Part shown: one piece after another, positions 1 through 10,975 of the stretch | Layout of the letters: every line of letters begins with the position of its first letter | Numbering within the stretch: position 1 is the first letter of the stretch | The notes under the pieces: model-generated | Told to the model about the DNA's origin: nothing | The model's database searches: none | The model's input: the letters and a program-made list of their open reading frames with translations, nothing else | Position numbers and translations under genes: made by a program | Source of the DNA: Synaphobranchus kaupii | Lineage: Eukaryota; Chordata; Actinopteri; Anguilliformes; Synaphobranchidae | Assembly (NCBI GenBank): GCA_029718625.1 | Contig: CM056378.1 | Coordinates: 62,953,027-63,017,026 of the forward strand | Direction of reading: 5' to 3' | Length of the DNA: 64,000 nucleotides

Positions 1-546
1 AGAAACACCCAGGGAAACGTAAAAACATGACATGAAACGAGAGGAATGAGGAAAACACGGAGAACAATAGGGAGGTGGACTGGAAGGGAAGCAGCGGACG
101 TAACATCTGTGCCGGATCTGGACTGGTTATAATAAAATTCAAGGTTTAACTGGGCCAGTTCTGTCCCTAACTTGCACCAGATATGCAAAATGAATCTGGG
201 CCGCTATTGGCCCGTTATGTGAAAATAAGCCGGGCCAAATCCGTTTGCCAAATTAGTTACAGATCTTCGGAATGGTTTGGGCCAGAGTAATTTTGCTATC
301 AGGGGAGGTTCCCGGGTAAAACTAGTCCAGTGCAAATAGGGCATTAGGCTTTATCAATGAAGCATAGTAGGCTAAGGGTAAAGTGCTCAAAGCTGCCAGA
401 CAGACAACCGTAAGATACACATATTGGGATGGAAGGTATGCCATCCGCCAAGTTACGGCTTGGTGGGGCATGCCCCATACCTATACAGCACCGAGAGTTT
501 GGCACTTTTCAGGGTTTCCTACAGAAGTAACCACAATGTGTAATGG
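1..546. other. intergenic, no gene seen
   Basis: I see no coding exon here. The stretch has several short GGGCC/GGCCC-containing motifs around 150-300 that look like an old dispersed repeat. A 71-codon plus-strand ORF (383-598) has no recognisable domain and I treat it as chance. Confidence 0.5.
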
Positions 547-2230
547 GGGCGTGACGTGTGAGGTGGGAGGAGCCAAAGGCAGCAAGGGGATTCTTTAAGC
601 CCTAAGGCCACTAAGGCGGGAAACCCCGCAGTTAAGGGAGGAGACAAGACAGGGAAACACACGTACCACAATTACTGACCGGCTCACTGTCACACACTAA
701 TGAGTAGAAGTGCAAACGCCAAGTTTTCAGCAAGAAAATCAAACTAGGCCAATGGAACAGAGCACAAGGTTCCCATACTTCTACGAGCAAAGTGACAGAA
801 GAAAGAGCCAGAAACAACAAACCCCCTGTCTTGGCAACGAGACGTATAAGAACAGGCGAGCAGCATAAATGGTACACATAAAACACAAACAACCAACAAA
901 CACTGAAAACAAATAAGAATTAGTATACCAAGAGGCGAAAGGAACGGGGATCTAACATTCCAAGGCTACTCTCGAAGGCTCGCAGTCAAACGCAAACATG
1001 TCCATAGCATCGTCCAAGCTCCATATAAGGAGGGACACACCCAGAGAATGAACAGAACTACAGTTCCGAACAAAATCGTCCCGCAGGTGAAAAGGACGAA
1101 CAGGACAGCTGCACCAGACATTACCGGCTAAAAGACTAACACGAGTTAAATAGAAAATAAATGCCGTGCCTCTTGATAAAGAGGAATGTGACGAGGCGAA
1201 GGAACAGAGAAAACGTTCCATGGCTAGATTCATAGGCTCGCAGTCAAATGCAGAAAACATAAAGGGGTAAACGCCTGATCTCCCAGGAGAGAGAAACATT
1301 TTACAGGCGAGCCGACGGAGCACCGTCATCCCATAACTTTATTATCAAACATGACTAACGCAAGCTTAATTGAAAACACACGCCCTAGCCTCTCAGTAAT
1401 GGGAAATGTAACGAGGCGAAAAGAACAGAGCTAACGTTCTAAGACTATTTTCAGAAGCGCGAAATCCTGCACACACATGTCCACAACATCACCCAAGCTC
1501 CATATAAGGAGAGACTCACCCGGAGAACGAACAGAACTACAGTTCCGAACAAAATCGTCCCACAGGTAAAAATGGCGAACAGGACAGCTGCAACAAAAGA
1601 CCAATGCAACCTTAATAGAAAATAGCACGCACTGCCTCTCAATAACGGGAAATGTAACGAGGCGGAGGAACAGAGATAACGTTCCATGGTTACTTTCATA
1701 AACGCGCAATCAAACACAAACATGTCCATAGCATCGTCCAAGCTCCATATAAGGAGGGACACACCCGGAGAACGAACAGAACTACAGTTCCGAACAAAAT
1801 CGTCCCACAGATGAAAAGGACGAAACAGAACAGCTGTAACTAAAGACCAACGCAAACTTAATAGAAAATAACCGGCCTGACTCTAAGAATAATTAAAACC
1901 CTAAAGTCAGTATGATACAAACGCCCTGTCTCTTAGTAAAGGGCAATAGATCTAGGCAAAACGACAAACAAAGGACAGACCAGAAAGCGGAGACTGAAAT
2001 GAGCACACAAAACAGGAATTCAACCTGAAAGCTCAAAGCACAAAGGCAAGTACCGCAAAACTCCAATAAAAGCACAACGGAGCAAAGCAGTCTCCTTAAA
2101 AACATAAATCTAATCATACGATTAAAACTTTAAAAGGGCAAAATAAACCGCACAAATAATACCTGAAAATACACCACAGAACAAACAATCACAATCAACA
2201 AACAACAATCAACAAACAATCACAATCAAC
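547..2230. repeat. complex tandem-repeat element, copy 1
   Basis: It begins with a segment (GTGACGTGTGAG followed by GGGAGGAGCC) that recurs almost unchanged at about 40625. The body is an irregular array of units near 240 bp. The phrase CCAAGCTCCATATAAGGAG recurs at about 1016, 1495 and 1739, each followed by a stretch ending in GGACAGCTGCA or a close variant. Units alternate with a variant carrying CGATCTCCCAGGAGAGA-like text. Minus-strand ORFs here overlap in different frames and carry the same peptide repeats, so they come from the repeat and not from a gene. The class is unknown. The paired copy shows that it is a dispersed element rather than a local expansion. Confidence 0.7.
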
Positions 2231-2235
2231 AAACA

Positions 2236-3425
2236 ATGACTGGATCGGGTCAAACTGGAACTGGACAAACTGGAACACTGGGTTGTTCCAAACTGGAACA
2301 GGACTGGACAGGAACTGGACAAACTGGAGCTGGACTTGGTACGGGACACTGGATGTTCCAAACTGGAACTGGACTGTGCGGGTCACTCAGGAATAGCCCC
2401 ACACCGGGACTGGACTTTGACAGACAGGGTAGGTAATGTTCCCGGCCGGAACTGGACCTTGCTGGACTTCACAATCAAAACAGCAATAGTTCCAAGCCGG
2501 AACTGGACCTTACAGACAGGACGGACTTGACAGACAGGGTAGGTAATGTTCCCGGCCGGAACTGGACCTTGCTGGACATCACAATCAAAACAGCAATAGT
2601 TCCAAGCCGGAACTGGACCTTGCGAACAGGACGGACTTGACAGACAGGGTAGTTAATGTTCCCGGCCGGAACTGGAACTTGCTGGACATAACAATCAAAA
2701 CAGCAATAGTTCCAAGCCGGAACTGGACCTTGCGAACAGGACGGACTTGACAGACAGGGTAGTTAATGTTCCCGGCCGGAACTGGACCTTGCAGTACATC
2801 ACAATCAAAACAGCAATAGTTCCAAGCCAGAACTGGACCTTGCGAACAGGACGGACTTGACAGCCAGGGTAGTTAATGTTCCCGGCCGGAACTGGACCTT
2901 GCTGGACATCACAATCAAAACAGCAATAGTTCCAAGCTGGAACTGGACCTTGCGAACAGGACGGACTTGACAGACAGGGTAGTTAATGTTCCCGGCCGGA
3001 ACTGGACCTTGCTGGACATCACAATCAAAACAGCAATAGTTCCAAGCCGGAACTGGACCTTGCGAACAGGACGGACTTGACAGACAGGGTAGTTAATGTT
3101 CCCGGCCGGAACTGGACCTTGCTGGACATAACAATCAAAACAGCAATAGTTCCAAGCCGGAACTGGACCTTGCGAACAGGACGGACTTGACAGACGGGGT
3201 AGTTAATGTTCCCGGCCGGAACTGGACCTTGCTGGACATCACAATCAAAACAGCAATAGTTCCAAGCCGGAACTGGACCTTGCGAACAGGACGGACTTGA
3301 CAGACAGGGTAGTTAATGTTCCCGGCCGGAACTGGACCTGGCTGGACATCACAATCAAAACAGCAATAGTTCCAAGCTGGAACTGGACCTTGCGAACAGG
3401 ACGGACTTGACAGACAGGGTAGTGT
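2236..3425. repeat. minisatellite with 110-bp period
   Basis: After a short irregular run of ACTGGAACTGGAC-like units (2240-2400), the motif CAGACAGGGTAG recurs at 2421, 2531, 2641, 2751, 2861, 2971, 3081, 3191, 3301 and 3411, exactly 110 bp apart. Each unit holds two half-units sharing CCGGAACTGGACCTTGC, one starting GTTCCCGG and one GTTCCAAG, so the array probably grew from a ~55-bp unit that then amplified as a dimer. Copies differ by only a few bases, which suggests recent homogenisation. ORFs in the array are repeat translations. Confidence 0.93.
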
Positions 3426-3771
3426 GCGTTTAAGCACCGAGACAGAACCCAACTGTAGGAAGATTAACAGACAAGGGAATACTAGACCAGGAAACAAACG
3501 AAACAACGTTACAGAGTCAAACAAAGATAATGAACTGGCCCCGGATAGCAGACAGCAGGTGGGTTAAATAGGGAGCGTGATTGGTATCAATTAGGAAAAG
3601 CATGCGAATGTGTGAGTGTTTAATTAACAGAGTGGAGTGAGGAATGCATGCAGAAATGGAAAGAGGGGATAGGCTGAGACAGGAGTGGAGATATGGAGTA
3701 GAACAAACGGAGGGAAAGGGCAAAACACGGAAAACGGACAGGATGGGAACGGAACGTTACAAACACTTTTA
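3426..3771. other. spacer, no gene seen
   Basis: Purine-rich DNA with no gene or clear repeat unit. It ends with text (GGGAACGGAACGTTAC) resembling that near position 105 (GCGGACGTAACATC), so it may be the far flank of the same composite repeat. Confidence 0.4.
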
Positions 3772-3790
3772 ATTATAATAATAATAATAA

Positions 3791-3821
<31 letters not shown>

Positions 3822-3877
3822 AAGAAGAAGAAGAAGAAGAAGAAGAAGAAGAAGAAGAAGAAGAAGAAGAAGAAGAA
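3772..3877. repeat. compound (ATA)n(AAG)n microsatellite
   Basis: About seven ATA units run directly into about 28 AAG units. It translates as poly-Arg on one strand and poly-Ser on the other, which are artefacts. Confidence 0.97.
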
Positions 3878-5064
3878 TCTCTGGTATATACTTTCTTAGT
3901 AGTATCTATTGTTTTCTTTCTGGCTAAGATTCCTGGGAAATATGCGTTCTCCAATTAAGCTTGTTCGCCAACGTTACTTCCTGCTTCTCGTCAGGAAGCA
4001 GATATAAGCTAGGCTACTACGAAGTGAGTAGGCAGTCAAAACCGGGAAGGCACAGCAAAAAGCACAAAAACAAGATCCAAAAGCAGGGTCACGAGAACAC
4101 AGGCAGGGGTCAAAACCGGGGAGGCGTAAGAGGAACAAAAAGAGAACAAAACAGAGAGGATACAAAACTAAACGACAACAGGCAAAAAACTAGGGAAACA
4201 AAAACTAGAAAACAGATACTAGGAATAAACAAACAACTCGGGAAAATACTCGGAGGCACAGAAAGAAACACAGTCGCAAAATATATGGTACAAGGAACTC
4301 GTGAAGACAGACTGAAATAACAAGGTTTAAATACACAGGGAGAAGATTACACAAAAGGAATCAGGTGTGAAGAGGGGGAATGGGAGAGTACACAGGTGAG
4401 AACAATGAGGGTTAACAAGGACCAATAATACAATGACAGGGGAAACGTAAGACACGGACTGGAATACACATAAACACAATGATAACAAACGGCCTGGGGT
4501 TAGCAGGTAAACAAGTGCACAGCTCAGAGGGGAGGACATTAAAGTGGACACGTGCAGAGAATGCATAATCAGATAGATACAGGGATAGGATAACGAGGAG
4601 CGAAATGACAGCTGCAGGTAGAAACTCAAGATTAATTAGTAATTAGTAATGTTCGTAGCAAACTCTAAAACCCTAATGTTAGTAGGTTAGCTGGTTAGTA
4701 TTATATACACGTTAGTTTGTTAGCAGGTTAGTATTAAATCTAATCTAACAGTTAGTATGATTAGTACATTAGTATTATATACAAATATAAATAAAGCCAG
4801 AAGGAAGAAAACGAGATATATGAAATACAGAGGAAACCCGAATGTTCCCAAAATCACCCGAATAGTGCAATGACAAAGACAGGGGTTGGAATCTCAGAAA
4901 ACATGGAACGCGGACTTACAATCGCGAGGGAAAAGAAATCAGGAAAAATAATAATAAAGAATAAACAGACAGACAAATTACAGGATCCTAACAGGCTGTA
5001 CTAGCTATTTAGGCTGTATGTCTTTCAGCTAGAATGTGTTTGCGTCTAGCCCATTGTGCATGTA
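3878..5064. other. A-rich dispersed-repeat DNA, no gene
   Basis: A-rich sequence with many AAAC and GGAAC motifs (for example about 4040-4330 and 4810-4990), typical of fish dispersed repeats. From 4630 to 4780 there is a local run of TTAGTA-type repeats. The 119-codon ORF at 3961-4320 is low-complexity, rich in Lys, Arg, Gln and Asn, and I do not accept it as a gene. Confidence 0.5.
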
Positions 5065-5600
5065 CACTGCCCGGCCAAAAAAAAAGTCGCCATTGCACCC
5101 GTCATGCATAGTGCCCACTGTACAAGCCTCTGGAGGCAGTGTTATGATCTGGGGTTGCTTCAGTTGGTCAGGTCTAGGCTCAGCAACATTATGCAGCAAT
5201 AAAATTAAGTCAGCTAAGTACCTGAATGTACTGAATGACCAGGTTATCCCATCAATGGGCATATGCCAGGATGACAATGCCAAGATTCATCGGGCTCAAA
5301 TTGTGAAAGAGTGGTTCAGGGAGCATGAGGAATCATTTTCACACATGAATTAGCCACCAGATTCCTGACCTTAACCCCATTGAAAGTCTTTGGGATGTGC
5401 TGGAGAACACTTTACGGAGTGGTTCAACTCTCCCGTCGTCAATACAAGATCTCAGTCAAAAATTTATGCAACTCTGGATGGAAATAAATGTTGTGACATT
5501 GCATAAGGTTGTCGAAACAATGCCACAACAAATGCGCGCCGTAATCAAAGCTAAAGGTGGTCCAACGAAATTGTGTGACTTTTTTTTTGGCCGGGCAGTG
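5065..5600 (+). mobile_element. Tc1/mariner deletion derivative (536 bp)
   Basis: Inverted termini CACTGCCCGGCCAAAA and TTTTGGCCGGGCAGTG are flanked by TA on both sides (5063-5064 and 5601-5602). The interior keeps only the C-terminal part of a Tc1-type transposase in the plus sense: an [10 protein letters not shown] block, an FQDDNA-like second aspartate block (here [11 protein letters not shown]), and a damaged [17 protein letters not shown] block with stops and frame shifts. The helix-turn-helix region and first catalytic aspartate are gone. It is therefore non-autonomous and coding-dead. A near-identical derivative lies at 58394-58909 with the same kind of 5' deletion. Confidence 0.9.
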
Positions 5601-5639
5601 TATGTCTCCATATACACTTGGTTCATTAATTTACATGCT

Positions 5640-5840
5640 TCTTCATGATTCATAGCTCAGGTGGTGCTATTCATTGTATTTCATTACACATTAAATACTG
5701 CTCATCTACAAACTCTTTTAATGTAATTGTGTGCTGTCTGTAATAGGGTAACTGTTCTCATTCTTGTCAATAGAGGGGGTTATGGTTAAGCGAATGTCTG
5801 CATACATTTCTTTGGAATGCATGTCTCTCTCCGTGTTCAT
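5640..5840. repeat. dispersed repeat shared with 43935-44115
   Basis: The text around ATCTACAAACT, GTAATTGTG, CTGTCTGTAATAGG and GGTTATGGTTA recurs in the same order and orientation at 43935-44115. No coding potential is visible. Confidence 0.65.
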
Positions 5841-5892
5841 CTTCATGCATTATTCATCATTAGTTAGCTATAAAAAATATAAAAAATCAGAT

Positions 5893-6290
5893 CAAAAACA
5901 TCTACGACGTAAAAAAAGCCAAGTTACTCACGCATAGCCTACATAGCGCTGTCTATAAGTTCTTAATTCCAACTTGCAAAAACTAGGCCTGCCTTTAAAA
6001 GTCTTGATATCAAAATGTGGCCAAGTTACAACTAACAATATTGCCTATTGTAGCTCACACTAAATAAACTAGCTCTATTCCAAAGCAATGCTATCCAAAC
6101 TTTCCTAAATTATTTAAGGCAACTTGGCCCTGTGTTTCTTCATCTTACCATCTCAAGAGAATGTGGTCAATGAAACTGTATGTGCCACATCAAACTGCAA
6201 AATGAAAATAATTTATAGTGGAAATACTCTGATTCAGATGTGTTGCACTTAGAAATTAAACAGAAAAATTACTACGCTATAGGGCATGTT
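5893..6290. repeat. fold-back (MITE) arm, family also at 15590 and 52336
   Basis: The segment with AACTAGGCCTGCCTTTAAA and ATGTGGCCAAGTTACAAC is the reverse complement of 15590-15967. It is also the left arm of the compact fold-back element at 52336-52910. A short piece of the opposite arm is visible near 6845-6880 (GATGAAGAAACACAGGG), so this may be a degraded complete copy. Confidence 0.7.
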
Positions 6291-7364
6291 TGAACAATTG
6301 TCTGCATCCACTGCTTTGGGTCTATGAAAAGCACAGAATGAATAAAATGTATTATTATTATTATAATAATTATTATGCATTTATTGATTGATTTATTTGG
6401 ATTTCTATCAAAACCGGTGTGGTCCTACAGAGCATAGATATCCTTGTGTTCACAAAATTCTGTTTGCAAATATCATAAATACTATTATGTTAAGAAAATT
6501 GGTACTATTACTTATTTGCCAACATCTGACCCACAAACATGTCTGGATACGTTTGTAAAAATGCTTTATGCTATTTTCTAGGTAAAAATATTACTCATTT
6601 TTATCTGCATTTATTTATTCATCACCCCTTTCTCTATTGTACATGATGTTTCTTCATATAAATGTCTGTTTGTGAATTGTAAAGAATGCTGTAGCAGCAG
6701 TTAACATTTTAAAACCTGTACATTTTCTAAAGTAAACTTGCCAACAAAGTACAAACATATCGTTTCTGGAGTGTAATTATTCATCAACTGTTAAAAACAT
6801 TAATTCAAATCATATGTTGTTCCATGAGGCACAATCTCTTTACATGCAAAGATGAAGAAACACAGGGCCAAGTTGCATTGTGCATTGTGATGAGAAAAGG
6901 CTTGTCTGAGTGTAGAATAGAATAGAATAACTTTTATTAGAATAGTATACAACAGTAACTAAGGGGGGGCGGGGTCAATTGATTTCCAGTAGCCTATCGC
7001 TGAATTATAAATGTGTATTTAAAAACTGTACAATAAACAGAAATGTCAGCCATCAAAATAATTATTCCATGTCATGCCCGATATATCGCTATGTCTATGG
7101 CCTACTTTAGCGATTACAGTTTGAATTTGAGCTAGGTTGTTGGAAAAAAGTCTTAATCTAAATGCTATTTTTTAAATGAAATTAATTGTATGAAAACGGC
7201 TTAACAAATTTTTGATGAGTTGATTTGCAAAGTGGCTTGGTAATTGGTGTTAAACGGCTGAGACGGGCGAAATTTGCGTTTTAACATGTAAATTGCAACA
7301 AAACCAAACTTGGGTGGCGCGGGAGCACCAAATTAATAGCACTGTCCATTATTTTTACGCCTCT
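6291..7364. other. AT-rich intergenic DNA
   Basis: No exon seen. At 6905-6950 a TAGAATAGAATAGAATAACTT run resembles the terminal simple repeat of a fish LINE, and the same motif recurs at about 42897. Confidence 0.5.
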
Positions 7365-7860
7365 CTACAGTGGCGCCCGGGGGGATTTCTTGCTCCCCCC
7401 ATATAGGACCGGCACTGTCTGCCCGATTAATGCATTTATGTGATGATCTGGCAGTGAAGAGCATTCTGTTTTGCGGTCATTCGCTGCTGTTTTCCTAGCA
7501 GTTATAAAAGCGTCCATTCTTCCCAATCTGCAAGAGGGCTTTTCACTTGCCGGGGGAGGAGCGGCCGCTCTTTTGAGCATGTCTCATCAAGCGTGAATCC
7601 CCTCCCTCTTTTTTTGCTCAAACTGAAGGAGGCCTTGTTGCGTCGTGGCTCCGCCCCCACTCTTACACATATGCATGTAGGCAACACACCTCCCCACATG
7701 TGCTGTGCAGTCTCAGAGAGAGAGAGAGTCTGAGGAAGTGTGGAACAACTAAGATACCAGATTGAGGAAGGAGCACTCTCACCGTGCTTTTCGTTACGCA
7801 GTTGCCCATTCAGACCAAGATCTGAGGTGAAGATATACTGATCCCAAAGGTACCTTCTGT
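7365..7860 (+). promoter_or_regulatory. possible promoter and 5' non-coding exon
   Basis: This is the most promoter-like stretch upstream of the SLC6 start exon. A TATAAA box lies at 7503-7508 and a GC-box-like CTCCGCCCCCAC at about 7649-7660. A GA run occupies about 7715-7729, and plausible splice donors follow at 7827 (GAG|GTGAAG) and 7850 (AAAG|GTACCT). The SLC6 start exon has a splice acceptor just before its ATG, so a non-coding first exon must exist upstream, and this is a reasonable candidate. The link is inference. A short hAT-like pair of ends (CAGTGGCG near 7369 and CCGGCACTG near 7412) overlaps its left edge. Confidence 0.3.
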
Positions 7861-10755
7861 TTCTCGCCGTTCTCTTTTCCTGTGTGAGATTCTGTTGGGT
7901 GCTTTGAGTGTTTTCTTTTCGGTTGATGCTGTTTTAGCCAAGTTCCAAGGATGTGAGTTTAAGTGTCAGGTATTTGCCCAAATAGCTTTTTGGAATGATC
8001 CACACAGCTCCCCTAGCCTATTTTTATTTATTTTTTAAAGTACACTTCAGCTATAAAACTGGTGTTTACGGTTGCTGTAGTTAAATGTAGGCCAAAGGTC
8101 AGAATTTCCAGGCTCTGCGCTACTTCGGGTTGCAAGCGGTTGTAAATATTCCCGTTTGAGGAAAGACACGGTTCTGTGATCTAATCTAATGCACCTCAGC
8201 CCCACACCGAGCCAGGTTGGTTTGATTTACTGAAACAAAATTAATGGATATAGTTTTTTGCAACATAATGTAGCCTACTTAGCATTAACCCATAACCTAA
8301 TCATACATTTACTCACGTAAAGCAAAGGTAAAGCCCTTCCTGAACTGACACCGTGTGGATGCAATGGATCAAACACGTGTCTCCTAGCAGCCAAATAATC
8401 ATGTTTATCAGTTGCTGTTACAAAAGCCAAAGTTCTGCCAAGGGTTTAAATTTAAAAAAAAATAATTTGGTGCCCAACGCTGGGCTGAGCATATCCAATT
8501 CCCACCGCAATTTGGAATGGCCAATCGTCTGCAACCGCAGCAGCATACAGTGTGCGAACACCATTGCTCTCCCCCGAAACACGTGGTGTCGCTAGCTGCT
8601 TCTTTTCACACCGCGGTGTCGGAGGTGACCTTTCATATGTGGCTTTGACTGCAATCTATGGGTGCCCGATCGACCAGCAGGGGGTCGCTATAACAATGCA
8701 CACGGACCTCTATCTTACTGAACCCTCCCATTCCCTAGGCGATGCAATCAGCACTGGCATGGTCCAGATCGACCCGAGGCTGTGAGCCATCCAGCAGCCC
8801 CCTGTCAAGCTTTTAAATGCATGTATATACACAGTCATTCTTATTTTAACCTTGACTGAGAGTTCATAGTTCAGTTTAGGCTCTTCTTTCAAACCTTAAA
8901 CTTAATAGTTTTGTAATGCCGCACTTGATGTGTTTTTTTAAATATATATATATAGAAGATGCACTAGGCCTATAATTAGTTTCCTGTGGTTGAATTGCAA
9001 TTGAGCAGCTCTTTGTAGGTAGTGAAATGGCCAAAGGTGTGATTTGTTTTTTTGGGGGGTTGGTGGTTTGTAAGTATCTTTCCAGTACCTAACAAACTGG
9101 GAAAAATCAATCTGTACCGCCAAAAAAGAGTTTCAGCAGAACATTTAGCCTCTTAAGTGTATCTGTAATTGTAAACCTGAAGATTTAGCTTATTACTCCG
9201 CATAACAATGCCAAAAAGATTGTCCTGTGATAAGTGTCTTTTTAACATGTTAGAAATGTGCCTGAAGCAGTTCAGAGAAGCACTGGTATTGGGAAAATTG
9301 GGAATTATATGCTGCCAGTTAGTTTTGCTCTTTAGTAGAAACACAGTAACACAGTTCAGTAACGGTGTTGGGTACTGGTGGTTCAATTATGGTTGTTGGC
9401 TATTGGTGGTTCAGTAATGCTGTTGGGTACGGGAGAGGTGTGTCTTTCCAGTTAATTTACACAAGTTAGTCTATACAGAGTGTAGTGTACACACCCAATA
9501 CTGGCTAGGCTAAAATATACAGCTAATGTACATACCCAATCCTGGCTAGGCTAATGTACAGGACCAATACTGACACTGCTTTTTAATTTTGCATTAAAAA
9601 AAAAACAGATTTGGTTACATTGTAATATTTTTTGCTAAATTTACATAATTATTGCAGTGAATTTAAAGAAAAAAAGTTTAACAGTGACCTGAAGTAAACA
9701 AAAAGCAAGAGAATCACATCATAATTTATAAATTATTCTAACCTAACAATGGAACCCTTGTTTTTATATTGACCACAACATTCTCATTTTGTAGGAACAA
9801 CCTGGGGAACATTGTGATGAGAAAGCCATGAAAAGCAGTGCAGTTTCAGTTTGGCAGCCTGTGTTAGCACCATCCTCTCAGAGAGTATTTGCCAAATACA
9901 CTAGATGATCCACCAGGTTAGAGGCGAGTGCTGAGTGTTTGTTTTTTTACAATGTTCCCTGCTGAGGTAAAAAAAAACACGCTCTGCTTGAACAGAAGCA
10001 CCTGGAATGCTAAGGTCTTTCTGCCCTATACAGCTGTACACTGAGAGGAACTCCTGCAGCCTGTGATTTTCCACCAGAGACGATTCTGGGAAACTAGTGG
10101 TGGCTCTTGCTTTCCATGCAGCATCATCTCTTGCTACAGAATATTAATGAGCTATGAATTTGATTGTGACTTGAAGTAATGTTTTGATTTTTGAAACATG
10201 GAACACGTTTGATTTTCAGCACTCGTGTGTGATAACATTAAAATGTTAAAATGTCAGATGTTTTTTTTTTCTGTTTTTTGAATATTTGAATTTTGACACT
10301 AAATATGACAGCCTTAGTGTACACACCCTGTACTGGCTGTCTACTTTGGCAAATGCATCACAGTTGGCCTAGCATCCTACATAAGCATGTTTTGTGTTAC
10401 CCTGTATAATGTTTAGCCATTAGCCAGGTGACATGGTTGGTTATGTCACATTTGGCATAACATGTTGCATAAGAAGGTGTTATGTCACCATTTATGAAGC
10501 ATGACATTTGCTTATGTATAATTTATGAAGCCATTATGTCACGTTTATGAAGGCTTTATATATGTCATGGAGACTTTGTTTAAAGTGTGACTGAGCAGTC
10601 CATGCCATTTGAGTCGTACTGCCTGATAGAGCACAAAGGCAGCATTGAATGCAGAATTATAATGTTGATGCACAGCTATTCTGGACACCACCTACACCCC
10701 TGCTGTAAAATCTGCTGTGGAATTTTGATATTTTAGCCTTTCTCCAGGCAGTCAG
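7861..10755. other. upstream or intron-0 DNA, no gene seen
   Basis: AT-rich with no supported exon. A CCAGCAGGGGGTCGCT site near 8674 resembles a CTCF core with one extra base. Short local repeats occur at about 9370-9560 (GGTACTGGTGGTTCA and CCAATACTGGCTAGGC variants). At about 10430-10570, TTATGAAG and TATGTCA motifs alternate, as in a known kind of fish dispersed repeat. Confidence 0.45.
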
Positions 10756-10975
10756 TCAGTCCCTGTTGTGGCCTATGGTGTAAATCTTGTGCCACCAAAA
10801 AACTGAATTTGAATTTAGTAATTCTGAAATTTCATAATACAAATTGTGTATAAAGTTTTAAAATTTTATTTGATTGCACTGAATTTGTATTTCATAATTT
10901 TAATTTGTATGTAAGGTTTTACAACTGAATGATCTAATTTGAATTTCCATATTCAGTTTCAGTTCAGCTAAAAGC
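10756..10975. repeat. dispersed repeat, inverted relative to 16300-16475
   Basis: The block containing ATGGTGTAAATCTTGTG and AACTGAATTTGAATTTAG is matched in reverse complement at 16300-16475. It is probably a MITE end or two opposite copies of one element. Confidence 0.6.

Noticed and set aside
2195..3524. ORFs with repeated WTLLD/VQFRPGT-type peptides
   Set aside because: They translate the 110-bp minisatellite, and the peptide repeats follow the DNA period, with no start context or domain.
3685..3954. Poly-Arg and poly-Ser ORFs
   Set aside because: Both are translations of the AAG/ATA microsatellite on the two strands.
8672..8690. CTCF-like site CCAGCAGGGGGTCGCT
   Set aside because: One extra base disrupts the core, and similar strings occur in fish repeats. 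Not supported as a feature.
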